Assembly: GCF_017591425.1 (NCBI RefSeq)
Contig: NW_024467119.1
Coordinates: 79,290,894-79,354,893 of the forward strand
Direction of reading: 5' to 3'
From: Ochotona curzoniae
Taxonomy: Eukaryota > Chordata > Mammalia > Lagomorpha > Ochotonidae
Length of the DNA: 64,000 bases
Shown here in pieces: positions 33,234 to 45,435 of the stretch (position 1 is the stretch's first letter; each line of letters starts with the position of its first letter). Made by a program: the position numbers and the translations under genes. The notes under the pieces were generated by a model. The model was not told where the DNA came from and did not search any database. It worked only from the letters and a program-made list of their open reading frames with translations.

Positions 33234-34974
33234 CTTATTGTTTACATTTGAGCACATGCAAGAAGCTGCCAGAGCCCTGTTTTTGACTTACCTCTACCCT
33301 CTATTCCACCTTCCTCAATCCTGTGCCAGTTCTTTATCTGCTTTTTATTTATTGGTCATCTATTCATTTCTCCTTTTTCATTGTTTATCTGCGTTTCCCC
33401 AGAGCCTGGAGTAGTTGTTAGGACACAGCACAGCACAGTGGGTGGTTCCCAGTAGTTGCTCAACAGCAGAATGCATGGCATAGTAGTGGGGCTCAGCGTT
33501 TGATGTCTCTTCTACTTTGGCCATACTACCTACAAGTTTGAGTAGCATGAGGCAACAGTTTGTCCCCACACCAAGTGGTAATACAACGTGATGTTTACAT
33601 TATTCACATCCAAAAAACTCAGTAGCTCTGTCAGTGGCAATACTGATTTGATTGAAAGTGGTTTACCATATGTCTGTCTTGGACCCTGTTAGGGGCACAA
33701 CAAATGTTTTTTTCAAGGATTGTTTATTTCATACAAATCTCCATGCGTTTAATATTTGCTTTTCAGCTATTGAACATAGTTGTAGTATTTATCAAAAACC
33801 AAAACTTTGTACTTATTTCATGCACATACATTATATTCTAGATGGTGATTCATTTTTAAAATTGTGACTACACATAATTTTTAATGAAATTCTTGAGCCT
33901 TATCTATCCTCGTCATGTGTCATCAGTACCCTTATTTATAAACAAAAACTGTCTTTCATAAGGTTTTTGATTTCTAGCAGAAATTATTTTTAATGTAGGC
34001 ATAGACAAACATTTCCCCATTTCTTTTATAAAACTTGACATGATTTCATTTTTATCATACTTCTGTACTACTTAGAATCTAGGCTAGGAGTAGGTGTGAC
34101 CAAGAGGTAATGGTACTGTAAGTTCTTGTTAAATGCTTGTTCAGTAAATGAGTGATAGAGGTACAGGGAGAGTGAGATTGAGTGGCTCTGTGTGTATGAT
34201 AAAAATAAATTAAGTAAGTCAGGTTTAAAACTTGTGCATTTAAGGAGCTTTCAAAAAGTGGAAAATACATAGAGGATTAAAAGTCATGCTTGGATTTAGA
34301 ACAAAAATTATATCAAAATAAAGCTTTAATTCCATTTTCTACAAGATTATACTATACTTGGTTGAATGTATCTTCTTATCAGCCCTTACATGTTTTAAAT
34401 GTTTTATGCAGCTACAAATTTCCAGCTGATTTCAAATGTCCAACTTTGACATGTCTACAAGTATACTGACAGAAAAAAAAGCCACGCCACTGTGTTGTTA
34501 CGTGTCATCGTTCTGTATCAGCATGGGTAGTCAGAACTGTGTAATATATTTTATTTTGTCGTAAGTAGTTCACAATTTGTATTAAAGCATATAGCAGCTT
34601 ACCACCCAACATGACCATTAGTGGGCGATGTCTTTAATAATCTGTGAAAGCTTCCACTTTAGATATCTTATATATCAGATTTGGAGCAAGCTTCAACCTG
34701 AACGATAATCATTCCCTGAAAATGTACTTAATAGCCTGCAAGAGGCTGGGAGCACTCAGGCTAGCAGTAGGAGTTGGAGTAGAGTGGAAGGCCTAACTAG
34801 GCCAAACCCCTCACAAAGTGTTGAAGGTTGACTGGGAAGAAGCAGATGACAGCGTAGAGAGAGCGTAGAGAGAAAAGAGGGTTGCAAGGTAGACTGATAC
34901 ATGGAGGATAGAAATGGGGTTGAGTTTGGGATGTAAAAGGACAGAAAAGCAGTTCCCTACAGCATAAGTCCTCT

Positions 34975-35155
34975 CAGGAGACCAAGGACCACTTGCATCA
35001 GACTTACCTGACTTGCTTGTTTGAAATTCTGACTCCTGGGTGCCACACTGTAGATTAGTGAGATCCAGAAGGCCCAGTTGAGAGGATTGTGCAGTTCTGA
35101 CGGACTCCTTAGGTGATCAGCGTCTCAGGCTTTACCTTTGAGGCCCTGGAGAGGG
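34975..35155. mobile_element. MER5A-like hAT remnant
   Basis: 'gaccacttgcatcagacttacctgacttgcttgtttgaaattctgactcc' echoes the MER5A line about 'cagcatcacctgggagcttgttagaaatgcaaattctc'. Highly diverged. Confidence 0.45.
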
Positions 35156-35499
35156 GAGCTGAGACGACTGCAGCCCTCCCGCCTGGCAGCAGAGCTGGGG
35201 TGATCATGCCTTTTTGGGGGTGGTGGTAGAGAAGCAGGCAACCACGAGACATTGGCGAAGCTCCCGTGCTCTCACATGGAGGCCTGTTCCAATAGCAGCC
35301 TGGCTTTGGAAGATACTCCTTTTGTGGGTAAGAGAAGGATGTTGAGACTATGGTGTAAGGAAACTAAAGGAGAAGAGAATTAATGTAGTTTAGAATGCCT
35401 GGAGATCCTTACAGATTTTTGGTTATTACAGAGTGTGCTTTGAGAATCTTTCTTTATTCAGGATTTCTCTTCTTGTTCCTAAGTAAAAGGAGATTAGTT

Positions 35500-35803
35500 T
35501 TTTTTTTAAAGATTTATGTATTATTTTTATTTATAATACAAATTTTATGGAGAGAATGGAACAAGGAAAGGTCTTCCACCTGCTGGTTCACACCCCACAT
35601 GGCTACATCTGAAGCTGAGAGCCAGGAGCTTCTTCTGGGTCTCGCACACGGGTTCTGAGTACTTGGGCCATTCTTTGCTGCTTTCCCAGGCCACAAGCAG
35701 GGAGCTGGATTGCAAGTGGAGCAACTGGAACACAAACTGGTGCCCATATGGGATGCCAGTGCTGGGAGGCAGGAGATTAGCCTGCTGCACCACGGCATTG
35801 GCC
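35500..35803 (-). mobile_element. CSINE
   Basis: 'aaagatttatgtattatttttattt' tail, 'gggccattctttgctgctttcccaggccac', head 'cattggcccc'. AGGAGATTAGTT / AGAGATCAGTT flanks may be a decayed duplication. Confidence 0.85.
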
Positions 35804-36397
35804 CCAAAAGAGATCAGTTAATCTTTAGTTCTGCTTATATACCCCAGTTTTGTGCATCTTATCAAAGATATTTATTTTAAAGCATACTTGCTGAATATTA
35901 CCTGTTACTTTTGTGTTGGTTCTGTCCTAATGTTAATTTATAAGTGAATTTCCATGAAACTGTATCATAAAATGAGGATGATGATAATGAAGTATTTTAA
36001 AAGTATATAAAAAGTGAATTATCATGCTAGATTAGAAGCTCCAAAGTTTGTGTTTCCACTCTTACTTTAAGCTTTATTAAATTATGCAAAATGGAGGCAA
36101 ATTACTTTGGTTCAAAATGAATATCCTCTCACAGCTTCATGAAAGCTGTTTCTACAAGTATTTGTATCATTTGAAACAGATTTTACATACGTACAGCTTA
36201 TTTCCAAAAGCATTCTATTTTATTTTCACGTAATTATTTGAAAATACAGTGTTAAAACAGTTAAATACTCATGCATCTTCTTAGTAGCTTGAGAGAGAGT
36301 TTCACTATTGGTCTCTTCCGTTTTCCTGTATAATTGTTGAGCTGTGCCTTGCAGAATCTTAGCTTTAGGATAATGTCAGTGACATAAAATGGGAACT

Positions 36398-36612
36398 AGG
36401 AGCCAGTGCCGTGACATTCTAGGTTAAGTCTTCCCCTGCAGTTCTGGCATCACATATTGTTGACTGGAGCACCTACATGGAAGACGGGAAGAAGCTCCTG
36501 GCTCCTGGCTTTGGCCTGGCCCAGCCCAAGCCATTGCAGATTGGGGAATCAACCAGCAGATGGAAGATCTTTCTAAGTGTGCCTTTCAAATAAATAAAAT
36601 ACATTTTTAAAA
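36398..36612 (+). mobile_element. CSINE, old, internally shortened
   Basis: 'aggagccagtgccgtgacattctagg' head, 'gaagctcctggctcctggctttgg', 'cagcagatggaagatctttc' and 'ctttcaaataaataaaatac' tail. Confidence 0.75.
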
Positions 36613-37140
36613 ATGGAAATTAGTGGCCTTATGTTGTTATAAATGGACTCTTAAACATTCTGGAAACTACAGGAGTGAATGCAGTGGCAAATTATGTAAA
36701 AAGTTACAAAGCTAAGTACAGTATTGTGGCTGAGATGTTGTAAAACATTTGAAGATTCTATAAAGAAAGTGCATTTAGGTTTTTGTGAACTATGAGGCTG
36801 TATGGTATATTACAGAGTGAGTATTTTGCAAGAAATAGTCAGCAAGCTCATAAAATCCATTCCTCCCCCATGGCCCCTGTCATTTTGTGTCACATGTAGC
36901 TGCCAGGTCTTTGTCAAGACAGTGGTTCTCTCTAGAACTAGAGTGGATCCATTTGTGCTACCCTCAAATTAAGCTCCTTTCAGTGGCAGTTTAGGAGGGG
37001 CTTAGTACTTTCTAGATTTTGCCTGTCTCACCTAAAGGGCAGAATTGAGTTCTGTTTGCTTTCTTCCTTGTTATGGAAAGGATCCCTGGCAGGCCTGTCA
37101 GCAGGATTTTGAGCGAGGTGGAGTATCCTCATGACTAAAG

Positions 37141-37523
37141 GTGTGTGTACCAGAAGACAAAACAAGTCAATCAACCACCTCAACTATATGTTGGCAGCAA
37201 AATACCGGGCAAATGGAGACTCTGTGATGGACTATGTCAGTCAGTGGATTCTTCAGCGACCTCATCGTGCTTGGAGTGGCGAGATTGGCAGCAGTTCATA
37301 ACTGGTGAACTATCGAAACCACTTGAGCAAGTATCTCAGAGCATGCCCCACATCCAGGACCTGGGGTGGGTGGGAAACTGGGTGGAGCTTCTCCCTCAAT
37401 ATCCGCCTTTACCTCAGATACATGAAGGAAACAATATGGAAATAATAGTCTTACCCACTTTCCTATAGCCCTTGAACCTTTTTACCCGAATTATGTAAAG
37501 ATTGTCAAAAATATAATTTAAAA
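37141..37523 (+). repeat. VNTR-type retroposon, copy E (3' module only)
   Basis: A 5'-truncated copy in + orientation, matching the reverse complement of F 38670-38960: 'gactatgtcagtcagtggattc' against F 'agtatgtcagccagcggattc', and 'gcttggagtggcgagattggcagcag' against 'gcttggaatggcgatactggcagcaa'. It ends 'gattgtcaaaaatataatttaaaa'. Short GTGTGTGT motifs at both ends may be a weak duplication. The 107-codon frame is not conserved in the other copies. Confidence 0.65.
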
Positions 37524-38154
37524 AATGTGTGTGTTTTAGAGGCTGCACACAGATGGAAGATGTGTCTGTAGATGCTTGAAAATGTGGGTAGTCAGAGATA
37601 GCTCTTTGTCATATCTACTGTGTAGGCTGTTACGATCGCTCCTTCTCCAAGGTCCTACTACCATGACCTCTGTTCCAGGAACCTGCACAGTATTCTCTTG
37701 CAGGAGAATGATGTGATGAGCAGCATTCTTTTAGATAAATTTCAAGAAAAAGAAAATACAACTATCTTGGGCCTGTATGTTATTTGAAGTTGGCTTATTC
37801 TTCCTGTTATGAGACGTGTCTTTGATACTTTTTTGAGAGCTGTTATCTGCACTGAAGCATCAGCTCTGAAAAACTGTCAAGACTTAAGGAAACATCCAAG
37901 GAAACCATTCCAAAAATAGTTGACTTTAATAATCAAACTTATAAAGTTTAAAAAGTATTTTGATGGCCTAACAGAATTTTATTTTGAGAGTGAGATAGTT
38001 GTCTTTCAGAGGGAAATATTATCTGGTTTGAATAAAGGGAAAACTAATATTAAAAATTTGAAACTATTGATTTAGGTATTTTAAAAAGATTAGGGACATT
38101 ATAGGTTACTTATTCTGCAAAATGAGCGGACTGAGGCTTGGACTAATAATAGCA

Positions 38155-38448
38155 AGTAGGGATGGATTTGGACCTAGCATTTAAGACACTGGCCTGGGTC
38201 ATTGACATGATATCCTAGTGCCTATGTGTGAATCCTGGCTCTCCTTCCAGTTCCACCTTTCTACTGATGCACACCCTGGGGCCTTGTAGGTTATCCGGAA
38301 GTAGATGATTCCCATGCCACATAGAAGACCAGGATTGGTTTCCTAGGTGCCGACTTGCCTGCCGAGGAACTGAACCAGCAGATTATTAGTGTGTACACAT
38401 TTGCTGTCTCTGTTTCCCTGACTCAAAAAGATAAAACATTTCTTAAAA
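38155..38448 (+). mobile_element. CSINE, old subfamily
   Basis: 'ggacctagcatttaagacactggcc' head, 'aatcctggctctccttccagttccacc', 'ctgaaccagcagattattag' and 'ctgactcaaaaagataaa' tail. Confidence 0.65.
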
Positions 38449-38662
38449 TATGAAGTAAAGAGAAATTGAATATAAAGAATGTTTTTTTTTAATTCCCAAA
38501 CAGTGTATGGTTGAGGAGGATATTGTCCCAAGAGATCTTAAGGGACATAGAACAAGTGAAGTGGAATCAAAACTGTTGTTCTTTTTTGTACCAGGAAGAA
38601 ATTACAAATTGAGAGCTTATTTATATCAATGTGTTTAAATTTAAGCAAATTCTAAAACAATG

Positions 38663-39587
38663 ATTTTATTTTATTTTTTATTTATTTTTAATCTTCTTAC
38701 TTAGTGATTAGGGTACAAAGGATCAAGGTCTACAGTAAAGTGGGTAAGACCATTGTTTCCACACTGATATCAATTTTTCCCCTGTATCTGGGGTCAGGGG
38801 AGAAACAGGGAAAAGTCCCACCCAACTTCTCACCCCTGATGTGAAGCACTCTCCAAAGGTCCTGCTCAAGCAGTTTTGATAGTTCAACAGTTCTGAATTG
38901 CTGCCAGTATCGCCATTCCAAGCACAATGAAATCTATTTAGAATCCGCTGGCTGACATACTCTCTTCATGGTTGGGGTGCTGAGATCAGCAGTTCATTTG
39001 GAAAGATTTCCAAAGAAACTTCGTCTGAGGTGATCCCAGACCTGATTCTTGTGTGAGTTTGCCAGTACAGGGTCCAGCACCATCCGTCACCCCAATCAGC
39101 TTATGCACATACTGGTATTGCAATTGCTGGGTCAGTTCTGTTTCCAGCCTTGTCTTCCACTTGAACCAATGGGTGTTGCAGTCCAGCCTGATACTGCCCA
39201 CTTCGTACTCAGCCCTCACATAAACCGGTGGGAGCTGCAGCCTAGTTGGGGCGACCCACCATAACCCTTACCAGACCTGCCCCCTACCTTGGTTCCCATG
39301 CTTGTCAGTATATACCGCAGGCCTGTTCAGTATGTCCAACATCCCATTCAGCTCTCCTCCATGACAGTGGGCATTAAAGCCTAGTTCAACCCAACCAACC
39401 CTACTATCCTGCCCACACACTTACCGGCAGGAGCCTTTCTTTATAGCCACCCCACCCCTGTCCTGGTTTTTGTGCTCTCCAGTGGGAGTGGTAATCCAAG
39501 AGGGAGGTGCCCACTATCTCCCTACTAGGCCACTCCCATCCCCGGATTATGCACTCTCCAGGTGGTTCTGGAGTTTAATTTGACAGA
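38663..39587 (-). repeat. VNTR-type retroposon, copy F
   Basis: A-rich tail as T-rich 38663-38690, 3' module 38700-39050 (shared with D and E), then the tandem-motif body to 39587. There homology with D (22590 region) and C (7960 region) stops abruptly. Flanks TTAAGCAAATTCTAAAACAATG (38641-38662) and TTAAGAATTCTGAGTCAATG (39588-39607) look like a decayed target-site duplication, so this is a 5'-truncated insertion. Confidence 0.68.
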
Positions 39588-39721
39588 TTAAGAATTCTGA
39601 GTCAATGGCTTGTAACTACTTAATTTTATTGTACATTATGATTAGTCTGTTTCTTGATGATTGTCCTGACTAGATTACTGGTAGTGAAGTGGCACACATC
39701 TGTAGGTGTGAATGACAGTAG

Positions 39722-39800
39722 CACTTACAGACTTGTTAAGAGTTAATGAGATAAAATATGTGCATGCAGTTCTTGCCTTGAATAGTTCCAATACAGATTA
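39722..39800 (+). mobile_element. MIR fragment (possible)
   Basis: 'gagttaatgagataaaatatgtgcatgcagttcttgcc' resembles the 3' part of MIR. Confidence 0.4.
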
Positions 39801-39924
39801 ATTTCAGTCCTCCTACTAGATAAATAACACAAGTTCCACGGTACCACGGGTCCCTCTTCCTTTGTTCAGGACCCTGCTCACCTCTTATTTCCTTGGAGAA
39901 ACTCCCCGTCCATTCCTCCTCTGA

Positions 39925-40135
39925 AGTCCAACCTTTGGGACAGGCACTTGCACAGCAAGTGATGCTTCCAGTGCTAGGTTCCCTGCCACCCAGGAGGGAG
40001 ACACAATTTCAGACTCCTGCCTGCTCGAAGGGGTGAACCTGGCCAGTAGGCACGTGAGATCGCCCACTTTCCCTTCTCCCTGTCTCCCCCATCCTTCTGT
40101 GGTGTCTCTTTTATCTCTTTAAAATAAATAAACAC
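39925..40135 (+). mobile_element. CSINE, old
   Basis: 'gggacaggcacttgcacagcaagtgatgc' head, 'atctctttaaaataaataaac' tail, followed by a CA-rich tract. Confidence 0.5.
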
Positions 40136-40139
40136 ACAC

Positions 40140-40745
40140 ATACACACTTACACACACAAATTGGAATAGATAAGCAGAGAACAACAAAGAAAGATTGGTC
40201 AGCATGGACTCACACATACCCTACTAGGTAGAACACAAAGAACAAGTACTCCTCACCAAGGTATGAAAGATTCTCTGCACACCCCCTTAAAACTGTTTTG
40301 CACCTCAATTGCTAAAATGTCATTGAAATAGTCGCAGGAGGTTGTTAAGAACTTACATGTAGTTTTAACATATTGTTTACTCAACACTATGTCAATTAAT
40401 TCCATAGCGATATATGTTGTTGCTGCTGGGGCTTTTAATTGATCGGGATTTTGCTCTCTCGGCCCTACCTTCAGACCAGAGAAGTTCTCCCCAAGAAGCA
40501 GATGAACTTATCTGGATAATAAGATGCTGGACTCTATGCTTGGTATATGCTTGCAATGAAGGTGTCTCAACTGATCTTGAACTGAGATCTCACAACAAAG
40601 TGGAGGAGTCCACCATGGGGGGGAGGGGTGGGGGAGGGGGGAGGGGAATCCCAGTACCTATGGAACTGTGTCTCATAATACAATGTAATCAATAATTTTT
40701 AAAAATAAATTTAAAAAATAAAAAATAAATAAAATAAATAAAATT
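40140..40745 (+). mobile_element. L1 3' UTR, lagomorph type
   Basis: Collinear with the reverse complement of 8904-9897. 'gtggaggagtccaccatgg' (40600-40618) precedes a G-rich run and 'atcccagtacctatggaactgtgtctcataatacaatg', then an A/T-rich tail (40690-40745). The left end is approximate. It lacks ORF2. Confidence 0.8.
40617..40646 (+). other. G-quadruplex-type tract in L1 3' UTR
   Basis: Five or more runs of four or more G within 30 bases, inside the L1 3' UTR. Such tracts are a conserved property of mammalian L1 3' UTRs. Confidence 0.8.
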
Positions 40746-41221
40746 TAGAAAGTAACAAATTTTGCCTGTCACTTTTTAACTCTCCTATTGGACCATCCAG
40801 AAAAGCCCTAAAAACCAGTTTTGCTTGTTTTTGCTTGTTGACCATCAGTCTCCTCCCTCACCAACTGGAGTGTGAATCTTCCGGGAGAGACTTCATTTCC
40901 TTCACTACTGACCCTGCAGTGTGTAGAGCAGTGACTGTCATGGAGTTACTGTGGCTCCCTTTTTTCTGTAGGTATACTTGTAGGCATGCCAGAGTTGGTC
41001 GTTTAAAGTCAGCTGAAAATTTGTAGTTGGGTAAAACATTTAAAACGTGTGAGGGCAGCCAAGACATTCAGCCAAGTCAACTACACTTTATACTTTTTTT
41101 TTCCTAGCAAGTCTTAACATATGGTAAGAATAAGCAAACAGTCATTACATTTTAAAATAAATCATCTTTTTAATTTGTGGGGTGTTGAGTCATAAATCCT
41201 TTAATTCTTTAAATAAGTTTA

Positions 41222-41345
41222 TTCATTCCACAAGTATTTATTGGATACCTACTTCATCTCAGCTTCTATTTCACATGCTGGGTATAGAACAGTGAGCAAA
41301 ATAGGTAGCAGCTCTGTTCTCATGCAGTCCGTGATGCAGTAAGGA
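41222..41345. mobile_element. Ancient L2/MIR-class remnant
   Basis: 'ccacaagtatttattggatacctact' and 'gggtatagaacagtgagcaaaatagg' follow a wording common to ancient mammalian interspersed repeats. The family assignment is uncertain. Confidence 0.45.
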
Positions 41346-41457
41346 GAGCAGAGAAAAATGAACAAGATCACACAAGGGAAACCGCTGTGAGCAGAGTAAA
41401 ATAAGGTTTGGGGGCTTGCGGAATGGCAATTCATGTTGTCATTAGAAAGCTTAACCT

Positions 41458-41535
41458 GGAGCCCAGCGTGGTGACCTAGCGGCTAAAGTCCTTGCCTTGA
41501 TTGTGCCAGGATCCCATATGGGTGCTGGTTCTACA
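41458..41535 (+). mobile_element. CSINE head fragment
   Basis: 'agcccagcgtggtgacctagcggctaaagtcc' to 'gggtgctggttctac'; then the SINE stops without a tail. Confidence 0.8.
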
Positions 41536-42110
41536 TATGGTATATGAAGTTGGGGATGTGTGTCATGGAAAGAAACAGGGAAGCCCTCTGGGAGAGTTTT
41601 CAAAAAAATCTAAGCGAAGTATGCTCATATACAACAGGTTGGTAGTAGTGGAATTTTATTTCATCCTGAATGTATTTTGACAGTAAACCTGATAGAATCT
41701 GTTGATGGTTTGGGTATATGAGAGAAAAATATGGCAATAACTTGTAGAGTCTTGACTTGTGTCATTAAATAGCCGTTGTATGTTTTCTGGATTTCTTGAC
41801 ATCAATTTTGAACATGTCAAAGTAGAGATCCCTGTTTGATCTCCATGTGGAGATGACAAGTGTGTGATTAGATGTCCTGGAGTTAGACAAAGGCCTGGGA
41901 GTTCCTGATAATATAGATAGTGTTTAAAGCCAAAAGACAGGATAAGATCACCCACGATGAGATAATAGGAGAAAAAAATCCTCTGACCGAATCTTTGCAG
42001 ACTCCAGAAGCGGGAGGATGGTAGAATCAGCAAAAGAGAACATAAACACACCAGGTGACGTTAGAGGAAAAGCAAGACAATGCCTGTCTTTCAGGAGCCT
42101 AAGATTGAAA
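41536..42110. repeat. Ancient unclassified interspersed repeat (possible)
   Basis: Phrases such as 'gtattttgacagtaaacctgatagaatctgttgatgg' and 'tttaaagccaaaagacaggataagatcacc' recall a widespread old mammalian repeat, but I cannot name it with confidence. The 131-codon minus frame here is not recognised as a gene. Confidence 0.4.
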
Positions 42111-42114
42111 ATGT

Positions 42115-42247
42115 AAGAGATTTCGAATGTGGCATAGCTGGTAAAGCTGCCCCCTGTCTTGCCAGCTTCCCATATGGGTGCCAGTCCAAGTTGGCCACTG
42201 CCCCCCTTCCCAGTCCAGCTCCCAGCTAGTAACCTGGGAAAAACAGA
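42115..42247 (+). mobile_element. CSINE fragment
   Basis: 'gtggcatagctggtaaagctgcc', 'cttcccatatgggtgccagtcc', 'cagtccagctcccagctagtaacctgg'; truncated at its 3' side. Confidence 0.7.
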
Positions 42248-42555
42248 ATCCGGTGCAGCCTTGATAAGTCAAAAATGATGAGAATTGAGAGTTAACCATG
42301 AGATTTAACAGTGATGATGTCTCTGTGATCTTAACTAAGACTGCATGATTGTTGATTCAAAGTGCACCATGTAAATCAAGTAATTAGGTAGGCAAAATTA
42401 ATGAACGTCATGAACAAGCCTCTTGATTACTTCTCAATTGTGAAAGACTAAGTTTGACTGTGTAAGTTGGAAAATTCAAAATGCTAGAGAGCCCTGGGTT
42501 CTAAAATCATAACTGCATTTTACATAATAGAGTATTAAGGAGAGCTGGGGTACAA

Positions 42556-42860
42556 GGTTATGATGCAATGGGGCATAAGTGGCAGCTTGTGTTGTTGGCA
42601 TCCCGCATACATTTGCTGGGTCTGAGTCCCAGCTGCGCCATGCTCATAAGCCGGAAAGGCAGCAGAAGATGGCACAGTGCTTAGGATGCTGCTGCTTGTC
42701 AGGCTCGTAGGACTTCTCCATGCGTATTGCTTCAGCCCAGGCCAGTCTCAGCCTTGGTGGCCAACGGGGGCGGGTGGAGAGAGGGAGACAGCATATAGGC
42801 TCTCTCTCCTTCCCTTCCTTTCCCTGCCTGTCAAACGAATAAATGAATGAATACAAACCA
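42556..42860 (+). mobile_element. CSINE, old
   Basis: 'gcttgtgttgttggcatcccgcatac' head, 'aggatgctgctgcttgtc' centre, 'ctgtcaaacgaataaatgaatg' tail. Confidence 0.65.
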
Positions 42861-43327
42861 AGGATTTCACAGACATGTGTCTTTTAACGCATTATAAACT
42901 TGTCCTTTGCTGTAGAAAGCCAGAAAGAAACATTCATAGACCCTGATTATGAAATTGGGTAGTTCCTCCTATCCGCATTACAGGGAAAAGGTTAAAAAAA
43001 ATCACTTTGCAACAGAGATCAGTATTTTTCTTTTTGTGTTAGTTTATCTCTTTGAAAGAGTTTGAGTTGAATTTAATGTGCAGTGGGCCAGGAGTGTTTC
43101 AAGGTTTAGAATTGCTTGAACTCGTAACTTACTGAATGTAGAGTATTGATTTTCAAATATGTGAACTTGTGGCCTTTAAGGTTTTCAGAAGTGTCGTCTT
43201 GGAACTGAAAGACAGATCTAACCTTTAATTTCTCCTGAACCTGTACTTTATAAAAACATCTGTAAAGAGATATATTTAATGAAGTTCCTGATTGTTCAAC
43301 TATTCTTTTTCCTCTTCTTTTTTCTTT

Positions 43328-43650
43328 TTTAAGATTTATTTATTTTTATTGGAAAACCAGATGTACAGAGAGGGGGAGAAACAGAAAGATCTTCCATCCA
43401 CTGATTTGCTCCCCAAGTGGCCACAACGGCTGGAGCTGAGCTGATCCAAAGCCAGGAGCCAGAAGCCTCTTCTGGGTCTCCCACATGGATGCAGGGTCCC
43501 AAGGCTTTGGGCCGTCTTCGACTGCTTTCCCAGGTCGCGAGGAAGGAAGCTGGATGGGAAGTGGAGCATCCAGGACATGAGCCAGCACCCATATGGGATC
43601 CCAGCGTGTGCAAAGCGAGGACTTTAGCTACTGGCCTATAACGCCAGGCC
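43328..43650 (-). mobile_element. CSINE, full length
   Basis: 'aagatttatttatttttattggaaaaccagatgtacag' tail, 'ggccgtcttcgactgctttccc', head 'aacgccaggcc'. Confidence 0.9.
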
Positions 43651-43804
43651 TCCTCCTTCTCTTCTTTTTTTTCTTTTTTATATATTCCATTTTTATTTTT
43701 TTTAATGAAATCTGTCACTTTTCTTTTAAGTAATGTTGTTCCTGCCTTTGTCTGTATCTTCTTCCATTCAAACAGTTTCTGTTAAAAATGTGTGTGATCA
43801 TTTA

Positions 43805-44125
43805 GGACTCTGCACAGTATCTCCATGGCTAAATCCTTGCCTTGCATGTGCCAGGATCCCACGTGGGTGCCAGTTTGTATCCCAGCGACTCCACTTCCCA
43901 TCCAGCTCCCTGCTGTGGCCTGGGAAAGTAGTCGACGATGGCCCAAGACTTTGGGACCCTGCACCCGCGTGGGACAGCCTGCAGAAGCTCCTGGCTCCTG
44001 GCTTCAGATTGGCTCAGCTTTGGCCGTTGTGGCCACTTGGGGAGTGAAGCAGCGGATGGAAGATCTTTCTCTCTGTCCTTCTCTCTGTAATTTTGACTTT
44101 TCAATAAAGTAAATCTCTTTTTTAA
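43805..44125 (+). mobile_element. CSINE, full length, perfect 12-bp TSD
   Basis: TGTGATCATTTA at 43793-43804 and 44126-44137. Head 'ctctgcacagtatctccatggc', tail 'cttttcaataaagtaaatc'. Confidence 0.92.
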
Positions 44126-44511
44126 TGTGATCATTTAATATACTGCTTGAATTCTTTAAACTTGGACCTCTCAAACTTGTAACCTCTGACTGGTTGCTAG
44201 AGTCTATAATCACCCGATTGTTCAAATAGAGGCATACCCTGATTTCATTAAGAATACATTGTGAACTATATTACTAAGACTGAGGACGCTTAAGAATCCC
44301 ATGCCTGTACGTTGATTAAAGTCCTTGGTATTTTGTACTGGGTTACTCAACAACAAAATTCATGCTAAATGGAAAATACAATCTTCCCTCCTTGTATAAT
44401 GCTCAGTATTAAAAAACCAGTCTTTTATTACTCTGTTCATCTTCAGAAGAGTTCTGTTCACAGGAGAAAAGTTACACTGGGTGCTTTCTAAATATCTGTG
44501 AGGTTAAGAAT

Positions 44512-44656
44512 TATTATACCTTCATCCCCCATTTTGCAGTAAAGAAACGCAACGGTTGAGACAACTTGCTTGGAATCATGTAGCCATGATTCAGGAAGCA
44601 GCAGAGCCAGGATTCAAACTCGTGTTTTATCCAACCAGACCCCAGAGCCCAAACTG
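44512..44656 (-). mobile_element. MIR
   Basis: Antisense MIR: 'ccattttgcagtaaagaaacgc', 'caacttgcttggaatcatgtagcc', 'gcagcagagccaggattcaaactcg' and 'agaccccagagcccaaactgc', all in MIR order. Confidence 0.75.
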
Positions 44657-45435
44657 CATCCATCACATCGCATGACCTCATTAAATCATTGCAAATTATT
44701 ATTTTCAATTATGATACCTTTGGAACTAGAGCTAGTTTTTAAATGTTGTCACTGATAAATCTTGTTTGCCTTCTGAAATGCCACCCCTGCCTTCTAGGTG
44801 ACATAGCATCTCAGGATGCAGATAGAGTAGGAACCTGCCAAAATGTGGAGATTTTACACACTGAAGTTAATAGATGTTTTACTTTCAACTACCGTTAATA
44901 AAAAAAATCAGGCAAATCCGATACTCAAAATTTTCTGCTTTCTTTGATTTTTTTTTAATCTGGCCTCGAACTCATTTCCACCCATTTCTCACCATGGACC
45001 TTGAGCTGCTGTCCTGAAGCAGTTACTGGCTCTGTGCTCTGCAGCACGGCCATGGCAGCCCCAGGCTTCTGATCCTTTCGCCTCAGGTTTTTCTAGGATG
45101 TTGAGAATTCAGCCTTTCTCATTCTCATCTTTCTCCTACATTCCATGTCCTCCTGGTTTGTCATTATTGTAACTCAGGATGTGTCTCAATGAGAGTTTTT
45201 ATGTAATGTATCATTACGCATGTGTGATCATCTTCCCCTCTTAATTATTAACTGCATCGTAAGTTGTTGCATGCTTTGCTGTTTATGTATTGTCTTCAAC
45301 TACTGATAAAAATGTGTATGCCTTGCTCTAGATAATAAAGTACAAGAGCACTTAAGAAAGTTTGTGAAAAATGGAATGAAAAGATCAGTTTATTTTGGTG
45401 CCTTTTTCATATCCAACATTTTCCCTTTAATTTTT

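Noticed and set aside
41656..42051. 131-codon minus-strand frame
   Set aside because: Overlaps an old interspersed repeat; no recognisable protein.
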